Assembly (NCBI GenBank): GCA_964017065.1
Contig: OZ024791.1
Location: 5,322,547 to 5,386,546 of the forward strand
From: Haliclona indistincta
Lineage: Eukaryota > Porifera > Demospongiae > Haplosclerida > Chalinidae
Length of the DNA: 64,000 nucleotides
Direction: 5' to 3'
Positions 35,600 through 51,436 of this stretch are shown piece after piece. Each line of letters starts with the position of its first letter. The stretch's first letter is position 1. A program made the translations under genes and the position numbers. Under the pieces are notes generated by a model. It did not search any database. It worked only from the letters and a program-made list of their open reading frames with translations, and had not been told where the DNA came from.

Positions 35600-38500
35600 T
35601 CATAGTTTTAGTAGTACATCAAACAGTGGTGTGGTAGTGTCTCCTTTGGTGCAATAATCAACGAGAGCCTGGGAAAGGTCTCCGGTAGTCTTGCCTGAGC
35701 TTATCCAATGACTAACAATCTCTGGGAACTAGAGAAAGCAGTAATAACAATATCCTCTTACAAGTGTTTAAGTGCATACCTGTTGTAGACTCTCCTTTTT
35801 AAAGGTAGAGTAGATCATTTCAGGGCGACCGCACATTGACACGGCTATCCATTGGATGATGGCTTGTAATTGAGGGTCACCACTCTCTTTGTTATGACCT
35901 GTTGCTACAGCACGAAGGAGAGCTTTACGTAGGTTGTAACAGTGGGGCGAGAAAGGAGGAACTCCAGCTGTTTCAGGATCTAATGAGTATGAGCTGACCT
36001 CTCCCAGACTATGTAGGTAGGTCTGTACTCTGAAGGAAAGACCACCCTCGCCATACTCAGCCAGCTGTAGCTGTTGAGGAGTGGAGTTCATTGTAAGAAC
36101 TTCCTTGATGATCAGGTCAGCAAGAAGAGAACTATACTCATCAATAGAAGACACCATACCCAGAGCAATCTGGTCTAGCTCAGTGGGTGATGTTGGCACA
36201 CTCTCATCATCTCGTGTAGAAGCTACAGACCATGATATACTCATGCGAGATATAGGTGGGGCCAGGTATCCTCCTCCGTCTGTTAGAGATACTCCTAGAT
36301 GCTTGGCTTTCTTGCTTGACGTTTTTTTTGGTGTTTTTCGTTGTTTGGTAGGAGAGAGTCGTTTTTTGCCAGCTGAACTCATAGATAAGACAGTCTTCTT
36401 GGGAGAAGTGGCAATAGTCTCTTTCGCTTTCTCGAAGGCAGTTGCAACTAAAGAGGTTGCTAAAGCAACCGTATTGTCATCAGGTGGCTGGACAACCTGA
36501 GGTACCTCTAATGTTACAATTGGTTCTCTTGTCTGTTCTTCATGTACTGCAGCATTGAGTCCAGATCTAATGGCCTCTTCCACTAGACTATCTGTGTACT
36601 CATCAGGAAGAAGAGGCTGTCCAGTGTAGTCTGATGATCGTGATCCTCTACGAGAGCCACTCCCAGCCTCCTCTACCTGTAAAAAACAGTAACATGATGC
36701 ATGATATGGTCATAGATAATACAGTACACGGTGGATATGAAACGGCGTGATAAACGGAGGGATCCACGGAGATGTGCTGGGACACTCACTGTCTCGAGTG
36801 TGGGCATGTTGCACGAAGTTGTAAAGCTGTTTATACGGTTCCGAGAAGCGGGTAGAAGCTTTATCAAATAACACAAATGTTCATTTGCTGTTGAAGAAGA
36901 GGCTGTTGCTGTAAAATAGATTGCTAGGGTGCACATCCCCCGTTTTTTCCCCTGAAATCCTGTGTTACAGCTACTTGTGTTAGTATTACAGAGTTGGTTT
37001 GTGTACATGTAGTGCTGGTTTGTTGTATGTTTTTTGGTAGCTTATTGTGTAGTGCAATGCATAAAAATACTATCAGAGCACTACGCTTCGTAGAGAACAG
37101 CAGACACACGCCACCAAGTAGCAGGGAACAAGCTTGTTGTTGTGGTTTTTGTGTTAGACTATTGGCAAAACTGATAATGCCAGGACTTCATAAGCAATAC
37201 CAGTGAATACCAACATCCTTGCTCTACTGCATCAAAATACCTTTGTACGCACAAAAAGATCAAGAAGCTTAATATTTTGTCTTGAGCACACACTACTACT
37301 GCTGCAGCCATTCATTTCTTGTAAATGTGTTTGGAAACATCCGTGTTACCCGATGCAGTGATTGTCCTACCCCAGATTGCAGTATACGGGTATCTACCCT
37401 GTACTGTATTATCGTGTACAACAGCACAGCTTGTTATCATGGTGCTTATTAGTAGGAAGTGAACAAACCCATCTGTGTGCGAGCAAGCAAAGTCCATGTT
37501 CATACACAAGATTCTAAAGTGACCATATGGCGGTGAATACTAATTGTCATACCTGTGATCCTGATGTTGACCCACTAGTAAGTACAGGAGCAATGGTTGG
37601 TACTGCTGGACCAGTCATCGGTGAGGACAACAAGTCTTGCTTAACATCGTGCAGAATTTCTTGGGCTAGATTATTAGCAAAGCTGTTAGTGGTGCCGTCA
37701 GGGAGGGAGATAGAGAGAGTTGGTGGGTTTTCACACTTAATAGCACTAGACAAAATTGAATCTGTCAAAGTAGAAGCCACTAGTTCAGCTGCAGTAACTC
37801 TGTCCGGTTTCTCTGATTTTCTGACAGCCTCTTTGATCGCATTGGTAGACAGCATAGCAGCAAGATCCTCAACAGTCTTCACACCCTCACTTTCTTTCTC
37901 TTCCATTTCACTCATGACGGCTTTCATTGTTGCAGAACACAAGCCTTCGGCGAAATCCTCGATTGTGCTACTTGCCTCTTCCTCTTCATCATCTAAGTCA
38001 TCCATAGTAACTTGTGAGCTAGACTCAAGGGCACTTAAATCTGCTTCAATGTTAGGGTCGTCGTTCGTCCATTCACTCAAAGAAATGAGGTGACTATTAA
38101 GATCTCCTTGGTCATCGTGACACAGGTAACCAGAGAGCGCTTGATAAAGATCACGAAGGACAGTCTCCTGTTTGTAGAGCAAGTCAGCTGGTGGTCTCTT
38201 ATATGCCATGGCTACAGTAGCTGTGTTTAGGTTACCATACACATCCGTCTAAAGTAGAGAGACATTACGGTATATAAACACTAACACACATACTGATACA
38301 GAGTAAACCCAAAAGGAACACCACACAAACAATGTTATGAACACCACACAGGAACATTTGTTAACACACACAAACCTCAAAATGTTCCTGGTAGTTTCCG
38401 CCAAACTCCAACTTGTCTTTCTGCCACAGGCAAGTAGAGAATCGCTCCACTCCCTAGAATACACATGAAGACATCCAAAGCTTATAGGGTAAGTAGCTAC

Positions 38501-39745
38501 TTACAGTGATAATGATGGACTCATTGTCTGTCAGTTCATCCATTATCAACATAGCAACAAGCATCTCTGGACAGGATGAGAATCTACTCTCCTCCTTATG
38601 ATAGAAACATTGATTGAAAGGAAGGCATAGACATCACTCACTCACTTACCTGATCCATTCCCCCTCCAAGCACATCTCCTCCAATGCAAGATGAAGAAAA
38701 CACAGTCTAAAAACCAGGTGATGGTCATAACATCTTATTTCATCCCTGTCACACTCACCGGGAGTGTTCTACTGCCAGCATCTTCTATGGCCTTTTCCTC
38801 TTCCAGGGTCACAGGACACAAAGGATATTGGCTAGCTAATAAAGTAGCAATGGAAGGCAGTTGCTGGTGGCACAAAACCTGTAGAGACAGTACCAACCAG
38901 CCCACACACATCAGTTACTGTGTGAGTGTATTGTTCTAATTCTATTAGCACAATCACTACTAGTAGTTAAATTACTGCAGGAATGCTTGGAATTTATAAT
39001 GCCTGCTAATCAATGGTCCCCTCCTCCACTTTCATGCACATCATCGCTAACCTGTCGTGTTAGACATATCACAGCTGAGACACCACTGTCATCTTCCTGC
39101 TCCAAGGACCGATCAAAATAGTTAAGAACACATTTCAGCTTTGCTGCTTGACTGGAATGCAAAGAGGCACTACAGAACAAGACATTAAACAACAACTACA
39201 CATCAGAAAGTACTCACTCTGTGTCCGACAGAAACACATCAAAGAAATGATTGAACCCGAATCGCTGCTGGTAGGCACTGCCCAGTGGGTGCTCTTGAGG
39301 GAAGGTGCACAAGAATGCATTGGCAAGAAGTGAACGAACCAGTTTCCTGCTCAGAGATACTGTAGCAGCTGTGTTTAGATAGTCATCAAACTCACTTAAT
39401 ACAAATTCATTGTCTCTCTCTCTCACCTTCCTGTTGTTGCACAAATGGAATTCCTCCCTCAGGCACTACCATGTCTAGGAAGGAGGCGCTACGAGCAATA
39501 AAGGGAAGCGTCCTTCTAAAGAAAACCTCTCTTTCCTCCTCAGAGCAATCTTTAGTCAGGAAGACAACTAGCCCTCGCAAACAGAGGAATCTAGAAGCCA
39601 TGCTGATCTCCTCGGAGATCTCCTTGCTATGCGAGTCGATCAGGCGTTGAAATTCTTCCAGCGAGTTCAACTGAGAGAGTAGAGTAAAGAAACGTCTGTC
39701 TTCTGGCCATGCTTCACTCTCACAGGGCAAGAAACAGCGCGCCAT
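35600..39745 (-). CDS. Fusion of a PARG catalytic domain with an AKAP (SPHKAP/AKAP11-type) C-terminal region
   Basis: The start is ATG 39745 (MARCFLPCESEAWPEDRRFF). N-terminal exons encode a PARG helical and macrodomain fold: SLLANAFLCTFPQEHPLG (39330), CVLNYFDRSLEQEDDSG (39110), and the catalytic loop GGDVLGGGMDQ joined in phase to EESRF (38650-38706 and 38505-38594). Family motif GGG-x6-8-QEE keeps the Glu pair but has GGD for the first GGG. Exon 37553-38248 holds both the end of the PARG domain (YKRPPADLLYKQETVLRDLY) and acidic sequence with amphipathic helices like PKA RII-binding sites (DFAEGLCSATMKAVM, VEDLAAMLSTNAIKEAV, ELVASTLTDSILSSAI, FANNLAQEILHDVKQDL). Exon 35780-36676 adds further such helices. 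The last exons carry LQAIIQWIAVSMCGRPEMIY and SSGKTTGDLSQALVDYC, like the C-termini of SPHKAP and AKAP11. It probably hydrolyses or binds ADP-ribose and anchors PKA (inference). Confidence 0.8.
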
Positions 39746-39928
39746 GTTGAACAACGTTACGACTTGATCACTTCTCTACTACATGCGGGCAAGAAGGGTT
39801 AGCTATGAATAACAATGAACCACACCCCAAAAATAATATAAATTTTATCACTGCAGTAGTTTTCAACTTATAAAAACTGCACATTGAATCAGTGTATTAA
39901 TACAATATTGTTGGTAATGAAGTTGGTG

Positions 39929-42900
39929 CTATGCAATGTACTCATATACACTACTGGCCTCCTGGCTCCTGCGAATATAGTCTCTATCGATTAAACTTTC
40001 TATTCTCTTTTTTAGATCCGAGGGCTGCATAGGGAGAGTAGATACTAGACAGATTGTGTGAGAGAGATGAACTCACCCTGATATCAAACCGCAATTGACC
40101 GAGACATTCAGAAACGAGTAGATTGTGAGAAAGATTTCTACGCATCTTCATGATACGAACAATAGCGGCATCCACCTTGACACACAATCAATAATAGCAA
40201 AAATATTACAAGGTTTGATTTTACCTGATATTGTCTGTCCTGAAATACTCTCTCATTGGTAGCCGTGTTTTCTTCTTGCTGTGTGAATACAATGATAACT
40301 CACAAACTAGCATAAACAACCTCACGCACTGTTTCCTTGAGTTGTACTTGATTTATCTTGATACGAAAGAGCTTGTGTTTGAAGTCGGCATTGAAACTGA
40401 ATTGATCGCTATCAAGGACATTGATGCCCTGCAGAAAACTAGATAAAGTGGTTCTTTCATGGTTACATGACGCTCACTTTTGGATGCTTTGTGAGTACAC
40501 GAGCTTTGCCGAGTGAGAGAGATTGGAGAGTCCGTCTGAGTTCGGCATCCTCTGGAGATAGAGTACCAAGAAAGTGATCGAATTTGCATAAAGGTTGTAC
40601 TGACCAATTTGAGTTGCTTCTTTGATATAGCAGAAGTCAAGGGCGTCTCTATCGTTGAACAGTAGTAACACCACAGATTGAAACAGAGAGACTTGAAGCT
40701 CTTTGACCGCCTAGATCAAGAGAGAGAAGGAACTAGTGATGAGAGAGGTGTGTTTCACTGACAGGACTGAAGTTAGCTTTGAGAACACAGTGACCTAGAG
40801 AGGACTGCCATTGCACTTTCCTACCACTGTGTTTTCTCAAGTAGAACTCTTTGAACACATCAAGATATCTACCAAGCTGCATATTGTAGAATGAGAGTAA
40901 ACAGCCGTGGTGTGTAATACAACATACTTCAGGAGGCAGCAGGATGTCCATGGGAGGATAGCTAGGCCAGTAGCCCATTGTGAGAACACTAACAGTGAGG
41001 TCAACACTACCTGACACACGTGAACTAGACTGCAGGTGCTGTAGCCATGGATCAATACAGTCTATGGTTAGTTGCTATCTTGACGTACATGTTTAAAACT
41101 TGTCATCATTTCTTTGGATAGTTCAATGTCTCTGAACATTCCCTCGAGCTTGCTGGTGAAATTGGCACCACATTCTGAGCAACACCAGACATGTCATGCA
41201 ACTGAGATCATAACATTATACCGGCTCCATTACCTTGCTTGAACTTGAGTAGCATAGATTTCTCGACATCAAATGAAGCACTCTTACCCAGCAACAACCT
41301 CTTGGCTAGATCCTTCTTATAAAACGCTTCAAATACGTCTTTGCCTGAAAGAAATAGATACGAATGAAAATACCGTATAGCCGGTTATTTTCACTGGTCA
41401 AATATTTCGTTAGCCAAATTTTGGCTGGGTATAATTTTCGTCACAGACCCACGCCACAGAACTTTTTAAATAGGCAAAAAGAATTTTTCGAAATCTAATT
41501 TTCGACCCGCACCAGCCGTTCGAAAATTAAATCCACATGAAAATAACCGGCTATACGGTACGTGTTTGGATACACAACTTGTAGAGGAAGCATTACATCA
41601 TAGTTGCTGAACTGACTGTACATACCATGTATGTATCGGAATAGCACCAACACTCTATCCAGTAACTGTTCCAACTCCTCATCGGTCCACTCCTTGTTAC
41701 CGGAACGTAACCGGACATCGAGATACTTTGCTGTGAGAATGGTGAGAGTGTGACAGTAGTGAGAGTGACAGTCACTAACCCACTAGTTCAGCTGGTTTGT
41801 TTTGCCTTCTGTTGATGACTGACTCAAATGAGTCCTATAAAAATTAATTTCTTATCCTCAAACTCTCTTTTTCTCTCTTCTCTTACCCGAACAGCATCGT
41901 GAAATTTCTGATGATTCTGAAAAGATTCTTGAATTATTCTGTCTACTTTGCTCTTCAAGTCAAGCAGTTCTTGTACCATTGACTTATCGCGATCTTGGTC
42001 ACTGATTATGACCGATCCCGACTTCTACAAAATGTGTGAAAAACAACACACAGCGCCGAAACTGTGATATTGCTGTCAGCTTTAACACACACCTTGATAA
42101 ATTCTCCAAATGCCCTGTAGATCATTGGAATGCCGTCCTTGAATCTACCAAACAACTGAAACAGAAGAGCAAGATCAGAGTATCGGCTGGACTCCAGCAA
42201 GCTCTCAAACCCTGCAACAGCATAATCTGACAACTGCCCAGCTTCACTTCTCTCACCTTTGTCCAGTATTTCCTGTTGGTGTTCTCCTATTAGCTGTTTC
42301 TCCACACACAGTAATAATGGTTTTCTGAGCAACACAAGAACACAACCATACACATCATGTTGTAAAATGTATCAATGTTGACTTATAGCTTAGACACACA
42401 CTATCCTAAAACTAAACTATAGTACTTTTAAAACGCAATAATATAAACCTTGTTGTCTTGTGTAAGTATTGGAGAATGCGATCTTCTTCTTGTGCTAATC
42501 TTCTCTTCACGTGACAGAGGTAGTCTGGTAGCTACAATAGCAGATTCAAAAATCACCAAATTACAACGACGTAGACGTACAGTGAATTCATTGTCTCTCA
42601 TTATACGAAGTGACTCCGCGTGGTACAGTATTTCTGTCTCACGAAGAAACTCTAGCTCGAAAACCTCCTGGTACATTTGAAGATCGACAAGCATACGCAA
42701 CAAGTTCTTCAACAACCCTTTATCAACACTGTCTCCAGTCCTATAAAGGAGGTGTGGTTAGTACGCAAAGTGGGAGTGGTCATGAGAGTGCATACCGTTC
42801 TCTGAGTATTGTACTGAGAATGCCGGACACCACACGTTCCTTATTGGAAGACTGTCGTACTATCACACTGCCAAACAGCTCAATACCCATCTCCCTATGT

Positions 42901-44057
42901 GAGAGTATAGAGCATAATGATGATGATAGCAACTCAACTCACTCACCCACCCACCTACCCACTCCCTCCCTCCCTCACTCACTCACTCCCTCACTCACTC
43001 CCTTACTCACTCCCCCACTCACTCCCTTACTCACTCACTCACTCACTCCCTCCCTCCCTCACTCCCTCACTCACTCACTCACTCACTCACTCCCTTACTC
43101 ACTCCCCCACTCACTCCCTTACTCACTCACTCACTCACTCACTCACTCACTCACTCACTCACACGCTCGCTCACTCACCATAAAGCAGGTACTGTCTGAT
43201 GTGGTACAGCGTATGTACGATCAAGATATAGAAAGATACTCCGAATCATTATCTACAGAAAGGTACAATATCATTAAATCACCGCACACTATCCATTGAC
43301 TGACCATTTGTCGACAGAAGTCACTCCATTGTCTATCAACCACGACTAGGAATTGACTCTCACTCATTGTGCCTCTATTATAGTAAGTTAAAGAAGTTAC
43401 TATAAAAGGAAAGTGCATGGAAATGAGACAACAAAGGATACGAGTTGAATTGAGGTAGTAGAGAGGTGATGTGATCCCGACACACGCATGTGAGATTGCC
43501 GTAGAGCTGTGCAGCCATTCCGTGTGAACAGGAATTCTCTACCGCTTTGTACAGCTCTTCCAAACTGTATGATATTGGAGAGCTGTTGTATACTGCAAGA
43601 ACAGCTTCTTTTAGCTTGAACCACGCTGCCTCACTGTAGTTCTCAGGTAAGTGAGTACGAACTATAGAGGACAATAAGATAATATTATTATACAAGAAAA
43701 ATGTTATGTACACGCCCCTTACCTTTCAAATTTTTGATGACTATTTTCTTCCCAGCTCCTGGTTTTTTGCTGTGGTTAGACCCAATTGCTCCTGGTTTGG
43801 CAGCATGGCTGTTTGTCAGAGATATTTTGTGGTTGTTGCTGTCTCGAGAACCCAGAGAGGAAGAAGGAGAGGAAGAGGAGGACATGTTATCGTCTATATC
43901 AAACAGAGAGAGCTCTTCCGAAGAAACAGAGAAGTCCAGTCGTGGCTGTTTTGAGTTGGTACCACCAGAAGTGCTGTTTCTAGCTAATTTTCGTTTTCTT
44001 GAAGCAGTAGAAGAGCTACTGTTAAGAGACCTACGGCTACGTCTTGCTAATGACATG
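39929..44057 (-). CDS. CUL4: Cullin-4, scaffold of CRL4 ubiquitin ligases
   Basis: CUL4 binds DDB1 at its N-terminus and RBX1 at its C-terminus. The start is ATG 44057 ([16 protein letters not shown]), followed by a basic, Ser-rich extension and then [20 protein letters not shown] and [20 protein letters not shown], the first cullin repeat. About 20 short exons continue with VNFIDD-type family blocks such as [19 protein letters not shown] and LPPE (40930), [20 protein letters not shown] (40800), and the winged-helix neddylation region [19 protein letters not shown] (40100-40187), whose KMR lysine is the NEDD8 site. The C-terminus is VYEYIA and the stop is at 39929-39931. Introns hold a 190-bp MITE and a CACT-type repeat block. 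The PARG/AKAP gene follows 183 bp downstream on the same strand. Confidence 0.94.
41371..41560. mobile_element. MITE with TACCGTATAGCCGG termini in a cullin-4 intron
   Basis: The first 23 bases (TACCGTATAGCCGGTTATTT and on) are the exact inverse of the last 23. The element is 190 bp, AT-rich inside and non-coding. TA at both outer edges could be the target duplication. It is clearly related to the 548-bp element at 60922-61469 (ends TACCGTATAACCGGTAATTT). Confidence 0.85.
42936..43165. repeat. Imperfect (ACTC)n block in a cullin-4 intron
   Basis: Runs of CACT with interspersed CCCT, CCCA and CTTA variants, including a higher-order repetition (ACTCCCTTACTCACTC recurs). All long open frames across it (Thr-His-Ser repeats) are repeat artefacts. 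Confidence 0.9.
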
Positions 44058-44445
44058 AACACAACTACCCTGACCCACAACACTGGGCACTACTACACAA
44101 TAAGAGATATGGAAGATGGTCGGCGGTAAGCACGTGTCACTATGACATTCAAACCAAGAAACGGTTATAAATCAATAGAGTAAAGAAACAAAGACTCCAG
44201 AGTGGGTTTTTCAACTCGTTTATGACCAGACCGTCTTTTGCCTGGGAGTTACAAGTTTATCCACTGTCGGCTGGTCGATTGGTAGTGCTGTACTCGCTGT
44301 AGAGGGCCAGGTAGCGCGTGTACTCTGGTGTTAGTGTGGTCGTCACTGACAGCGAGTCCCTCTCATTAGTTGTAACCACGCCCACTAGGCTAAGTTACGA
44401 AGTAAGTTAAGTTACTAGTGATATAGGCGTGGCTTTATGTGAACA
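44058..44445. promoter_or_regulatory. Shared divergent promoter interval, cullin-4 / rhodanese gene
   Basis: 388 bases between the two start codons. No TATA box or other named site identified. Confidence 0.45.
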
Positions 44446-45142
44446 ATGGCGTTTGCTAGACGGCTCTTGTTCTCAGCAACAGCAGTTAAATCATGCCGAC
44501 CATCATTGTCCGCATGCTCTAATAAATGGATACCGAGTATTCATTTGCCTTCCTCCTATTCTACTCAAGAGAGATTAATATCGTCACTCCAAGTTGCTTC
44601 ATCAAAATCTTTGCAGCCAAAAAGTACTTGCATTACACCTAGTAGTAGACGATGGTGGAGTAGTGATCGGCAGGATGATGAACTGCCATGGACCGATATT
44701 GTCACTGACCAGCTACTATCAATGCTGAAAGACAATAATATACAACTGATAGATGTTCGAGAGTTGCCAGAACTAGAAGAGAATGGTCGTATACCACAAA
44801 CCATACATGTGCCTCGTGAGCAAACAATAAAAATGTTGTTAGCCGTTTCCAATGTATTTCTCTTTAATAGTGGGTGAGGTAGAGGAGGCATTCAAGTTAT
44901 CTCCTGAGGCATTTCGTGAGCGTTATGGTGCAGTAAAGCCCAGTAAGGAAGATGGTAACATAGTGTTCTCTTGTAGAGCAGGCATACGCAGTAGGACAGC
45001 AATGACCACGGCACATGAACTGGGCTACAGGAAGTAAGAATACCCTCTTGTCTTCCTACCTACTCTTTCATTGTCTTTCAGGGCACGGCATTATCTCAAT
45101 GGATTTTTAGGATGGGAAGATCATTTGGGAAAACAGAAATGA
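44446..45142 (+). CDS. Mitochondrial single-domain rhodanese (thiosulfate sulfurtransferase family)
   Basis: Three exons: 44446-44815, 44871-45033 and 45082-45142, with phases that join correctly, giving about 197 residues. The N-terminal 75 residues are rich in Arg, Ser and Ala with few acids (MAFARRLLFSATAVKSCRPS), as in a mitochondrial presequence. The rhodanese domain runs from IQLIDVRELPELEENGRIP through HVPLGEVEEAFKLSPEAF to the active-site loop VFSCRAGIRSRTA, where Cys is the persulfide-forming residue, and ends with HYLNGFLGWEDH. The closest remembered relatives are the TSTD1/TSTD3 and insect HSP67B2-like sulfurtransferases. The exact orthologue is uncertain. It converges on the LRR gene with only 54 bases between stop codons. 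Confidence 0.88.
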
Positions 45143-45196
45143 CACGTAAAGAAATTACCAGCTGAAATTATCATTTGAATTGACTGATAGACTTGG

Positions 45197-47383
45197 CTAT
45201 TTTTTCTGCAACAAGAAACAGTTCAATATTGATGATGTAATTGAACATAATGATTGCACCTTTTTTCCTTTCTTCTTCTTCTTCTTCCCTTTCTTTGTTT
45301 TTGATGCAGTTAGTGCTAGTAATGCTTCAAATAGTTCAGAATGCACTTTGTTAGTTACTGCTAGTTTTATTGCTGGGTGACCTCCTTCCTTCCTCTGCTG
45401 AAGAGCCATCAGTAGTTCATTGGCTCCAGCATCTCCTATGAGGTTCCTGTCAATATTAACCTCTTCCACACGCTTGCAACATGCTATCCACCTACCAGCA
45501 AATACTTTTAACTGTAAAACATTACACAGAACTTGCATTTACCTCCTGAAAGCTCTCATACAAGCCACAGGACCGAACAGTTCCTTCTCTCCAGCGCAGT
45601 CAATTGCGTTGTCTTGCAACAGCAGCTTAGCTAGCACAGGAAACTCCTCATTCACTTCAGATACTGCTACTATTGGTTTGATCAAATCAGTAGCTCCACT
45701 TGCTTGTAGCTCATTGCCAGCTACTCTCAGCTCTCTGCACAGTTGAGAGAATCTTTCACCATGTTCAGTACATCGTTTCTGACTTGCCTGATTTGAGACA
45801 TAGCTACCAAAGTTCCGATCTGATCACCACAAGACTCTGTCAGGTGACAGTAGTTGAGACTGAGTGTTTGTAGGCATGGCACAGTCTGCAGCACTTCACA
45901 TAGTCCAGTGAGACCTTCACGAGTCAACCTGAACGCATAATGTTGCAATGGATTTCATTGACTACATTACAGACAGGAATGTACCTGTTGTAGTCCATCA
46001 TGAGATACGATATTTGACACTCTTTTAGCGATCTGAAATGATCACAAACATACAATTATTGTACTACTACACTTGAACAGAAAACTGATTCGGGTGTTAT
46101 GTGTAGGTAAATTAAGGTGGCGGTGCAAGGACTTAATATTCAAATTATTCATAGTTACATGGTTACATTATTGTGGTTGAATAACTATTTATAAACAAAC
46201 CGATCTCCCATAAGAGTATGGCAGAAATAATACACGGATGGTTTGTACACGTTTTCTCGACTTCTGAGCAAGAGATCGACGCGCTGTAAACGCAGTGCTA
46301 TTCAGTAGCATCTTGCGCACAAACGTACAGAGCGAATTTTCGTAATAGCGCTTACTTTTTTTACAGCGTAGTTTTTTCTAGTGCACGAACGCTGCTTTGC
46401 TACCTTCGCGAACGAATATCGACAAATCGCTCTGTACGTTTCTGCGCAAGATGGTACTGAATAGTACTGCGTTTACAGCGCGTCGATCTCTAGCTCAGAA
46501 GTCGAGAAAACGTGTACAAACCATGTAGCAGAAGCGAGGTCTTTTGTGCGTACCCGAGAGCGTCACCAGCTCGCCATAGTTGCACGGCAGGTAGTGTTAG
46601 ACTTGGTCTAATCAATAAAAGCACTTTTGTGCATATATGCTAAGCAGAAAACAAGATGCAGCACATCAAAGTCCCCCATAAATTCATGCACCGCCCCCTT
46701 TAACCTGGTTAGTCTCAGGACAGCCCATTCACTCAATGATGTGTCCATCAACTCCAATACCTTCAGCAGAGACAGCAATCCTGACTCAAAGGAGAGTGCC
46801 TACAGTTGAGCACAGTGCAATCATAGTTCTTCATACAGTACTGTGCAGTTAAGCAGGGTCTTACCAATGAGACGACATCATCATCCGACAGTGGAAGATG
46901 CCAGATGTGTACACACCTCAGGTAGCTGTAGTGAGCCTCTGCTGCTGATTCTAACAACGGATTGAGAATAAGAGGAGTCTGAGATGAAGAGAGAGTCGAC
47001 TTGGACTGATCGATGCTGATAGATGATTGATCTGTCCGAGATGCTTTGCCAGACAACTTTCTACTAGGTGGCGACAGTCTCCCAGGGTCCAATATAACCT
47101 GCAATGTGTACCAGTGTTTCGAACATCTGAATGATTCAAGTATTGCACTCACTCTGACAAACAGTTTCTCCTCTTCAGCACAAATAGCTAAGTCCTGAAC
47201 AATCTGTCCCGATACTACTATGACTCTGCTCGAGTCCGCGGACGAGTAGCGTGACTGGTAAGCCTTGATGAAACACTTCATCGCCTTCACCTGTTCATCT
47301 CTTTCTGTTGCTGCCTGTAGCTTCGCCTTTCCTTTGCCCTTTCCCTTGCCGCCCTTCTTCTTTCCCTTTTTCTTCTTAGGCAT
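45197..47383 (-). CDS. Leucine-rich-repeat protein with lysine-rich ends
   Basis: I do not recognise an orthologue. The start is ATG 47383 (MPKKKKGKKKGGKGKGKGKA), a very basic N-terminus. Exons then encode SGQIVQDLAICAEEEKLFV, VILDPGRLSPPSRKLSG, HYSYLRCVHIWHLPLSDDDV and SFESGLLSLLKVLELMD, followed by ribonuclease-inhibitor-like LRRs (LTGLCEVLQTVPCLQTLSLN, CCKRVEEVNIDRNLIGDAGA). The C-terminal region again contains a Lys run (KTKKGKKKKKKGKK) before the stop at 45197. The layout recalls axonemal or flagellar LRR proteins, but that is a guess. A 287-bp fold-back element sits in an intron. The start codon is only 104 bases from that of IWS1 on the other strand. Confidence 0.75.
46238..46524. mobile_element. 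287-bp fold-back MITE in an intron of the LRR gene
   Basis: The left arm 46238-46335 (ATGGTTTGTACACGTTTTCT...) is the inverse of the right arm 46427-46524 over 98 bases with only about five mismatches. The spacer is about 90 bases. GC content is higher than in the surrounding intron, and no reading frame is conserved. I could not see a convincing target duplication. Confidence 0.88.
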
Positions 47384-47487
47384 GATTCTCAGTTGTTTAG
47401 CACGATCATCGCATCCTTGCTGTCATTCAGCTCCACCCTTTTCAGGACGCAGGAGCAACGCGCACGTGATCAAGTAGAAATTTCAGT
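47384..47487. promoter_or_regulatory. Very short divergent promoter interval, LRR gene / IWS1
   Basis: Only 104 bases separate the two start codons, so the two 5' UTRs must be very short or overlap. It contains CGCACGTGATC near 47460. Confidence 0.55.
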
Positions 47488-51286
<3,799 letters not shown>

Positions 51287-51436
51287 CACTACTAGCTAGC
51301 TCTTCATGATTTCCATGCTCATCATAATAATTATATTATTCCAACTGATTGTTCTTGTAAAATTGGCCGAGCGAATTTGCTGTTGATTTCTATGTGGGTG
51401 ATTACACCTCTTAGTACACCTCTATCAACTTTAATT

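Noticed and set aside
36680..37550. A separate gene in the large intron of the PARG/AKAP gene
   Set aside because: Open frames there are short and low in coding character; flanking exons join in phase across it.
35600..38248. AKAP region as an independent gene
   Set aside because: The exon 37553-38248 carries both PARG and AKAP-like sequence in one frame, so two separate genes would need a break inside an intact exon.
42610..43299. Long Thr-His-Ser-Leu repeat frames on the plus strand
   Set aside because: Artefact of the ACTC-type repeat inside a cullin-4 intron; overlaps real minus-strand exons.
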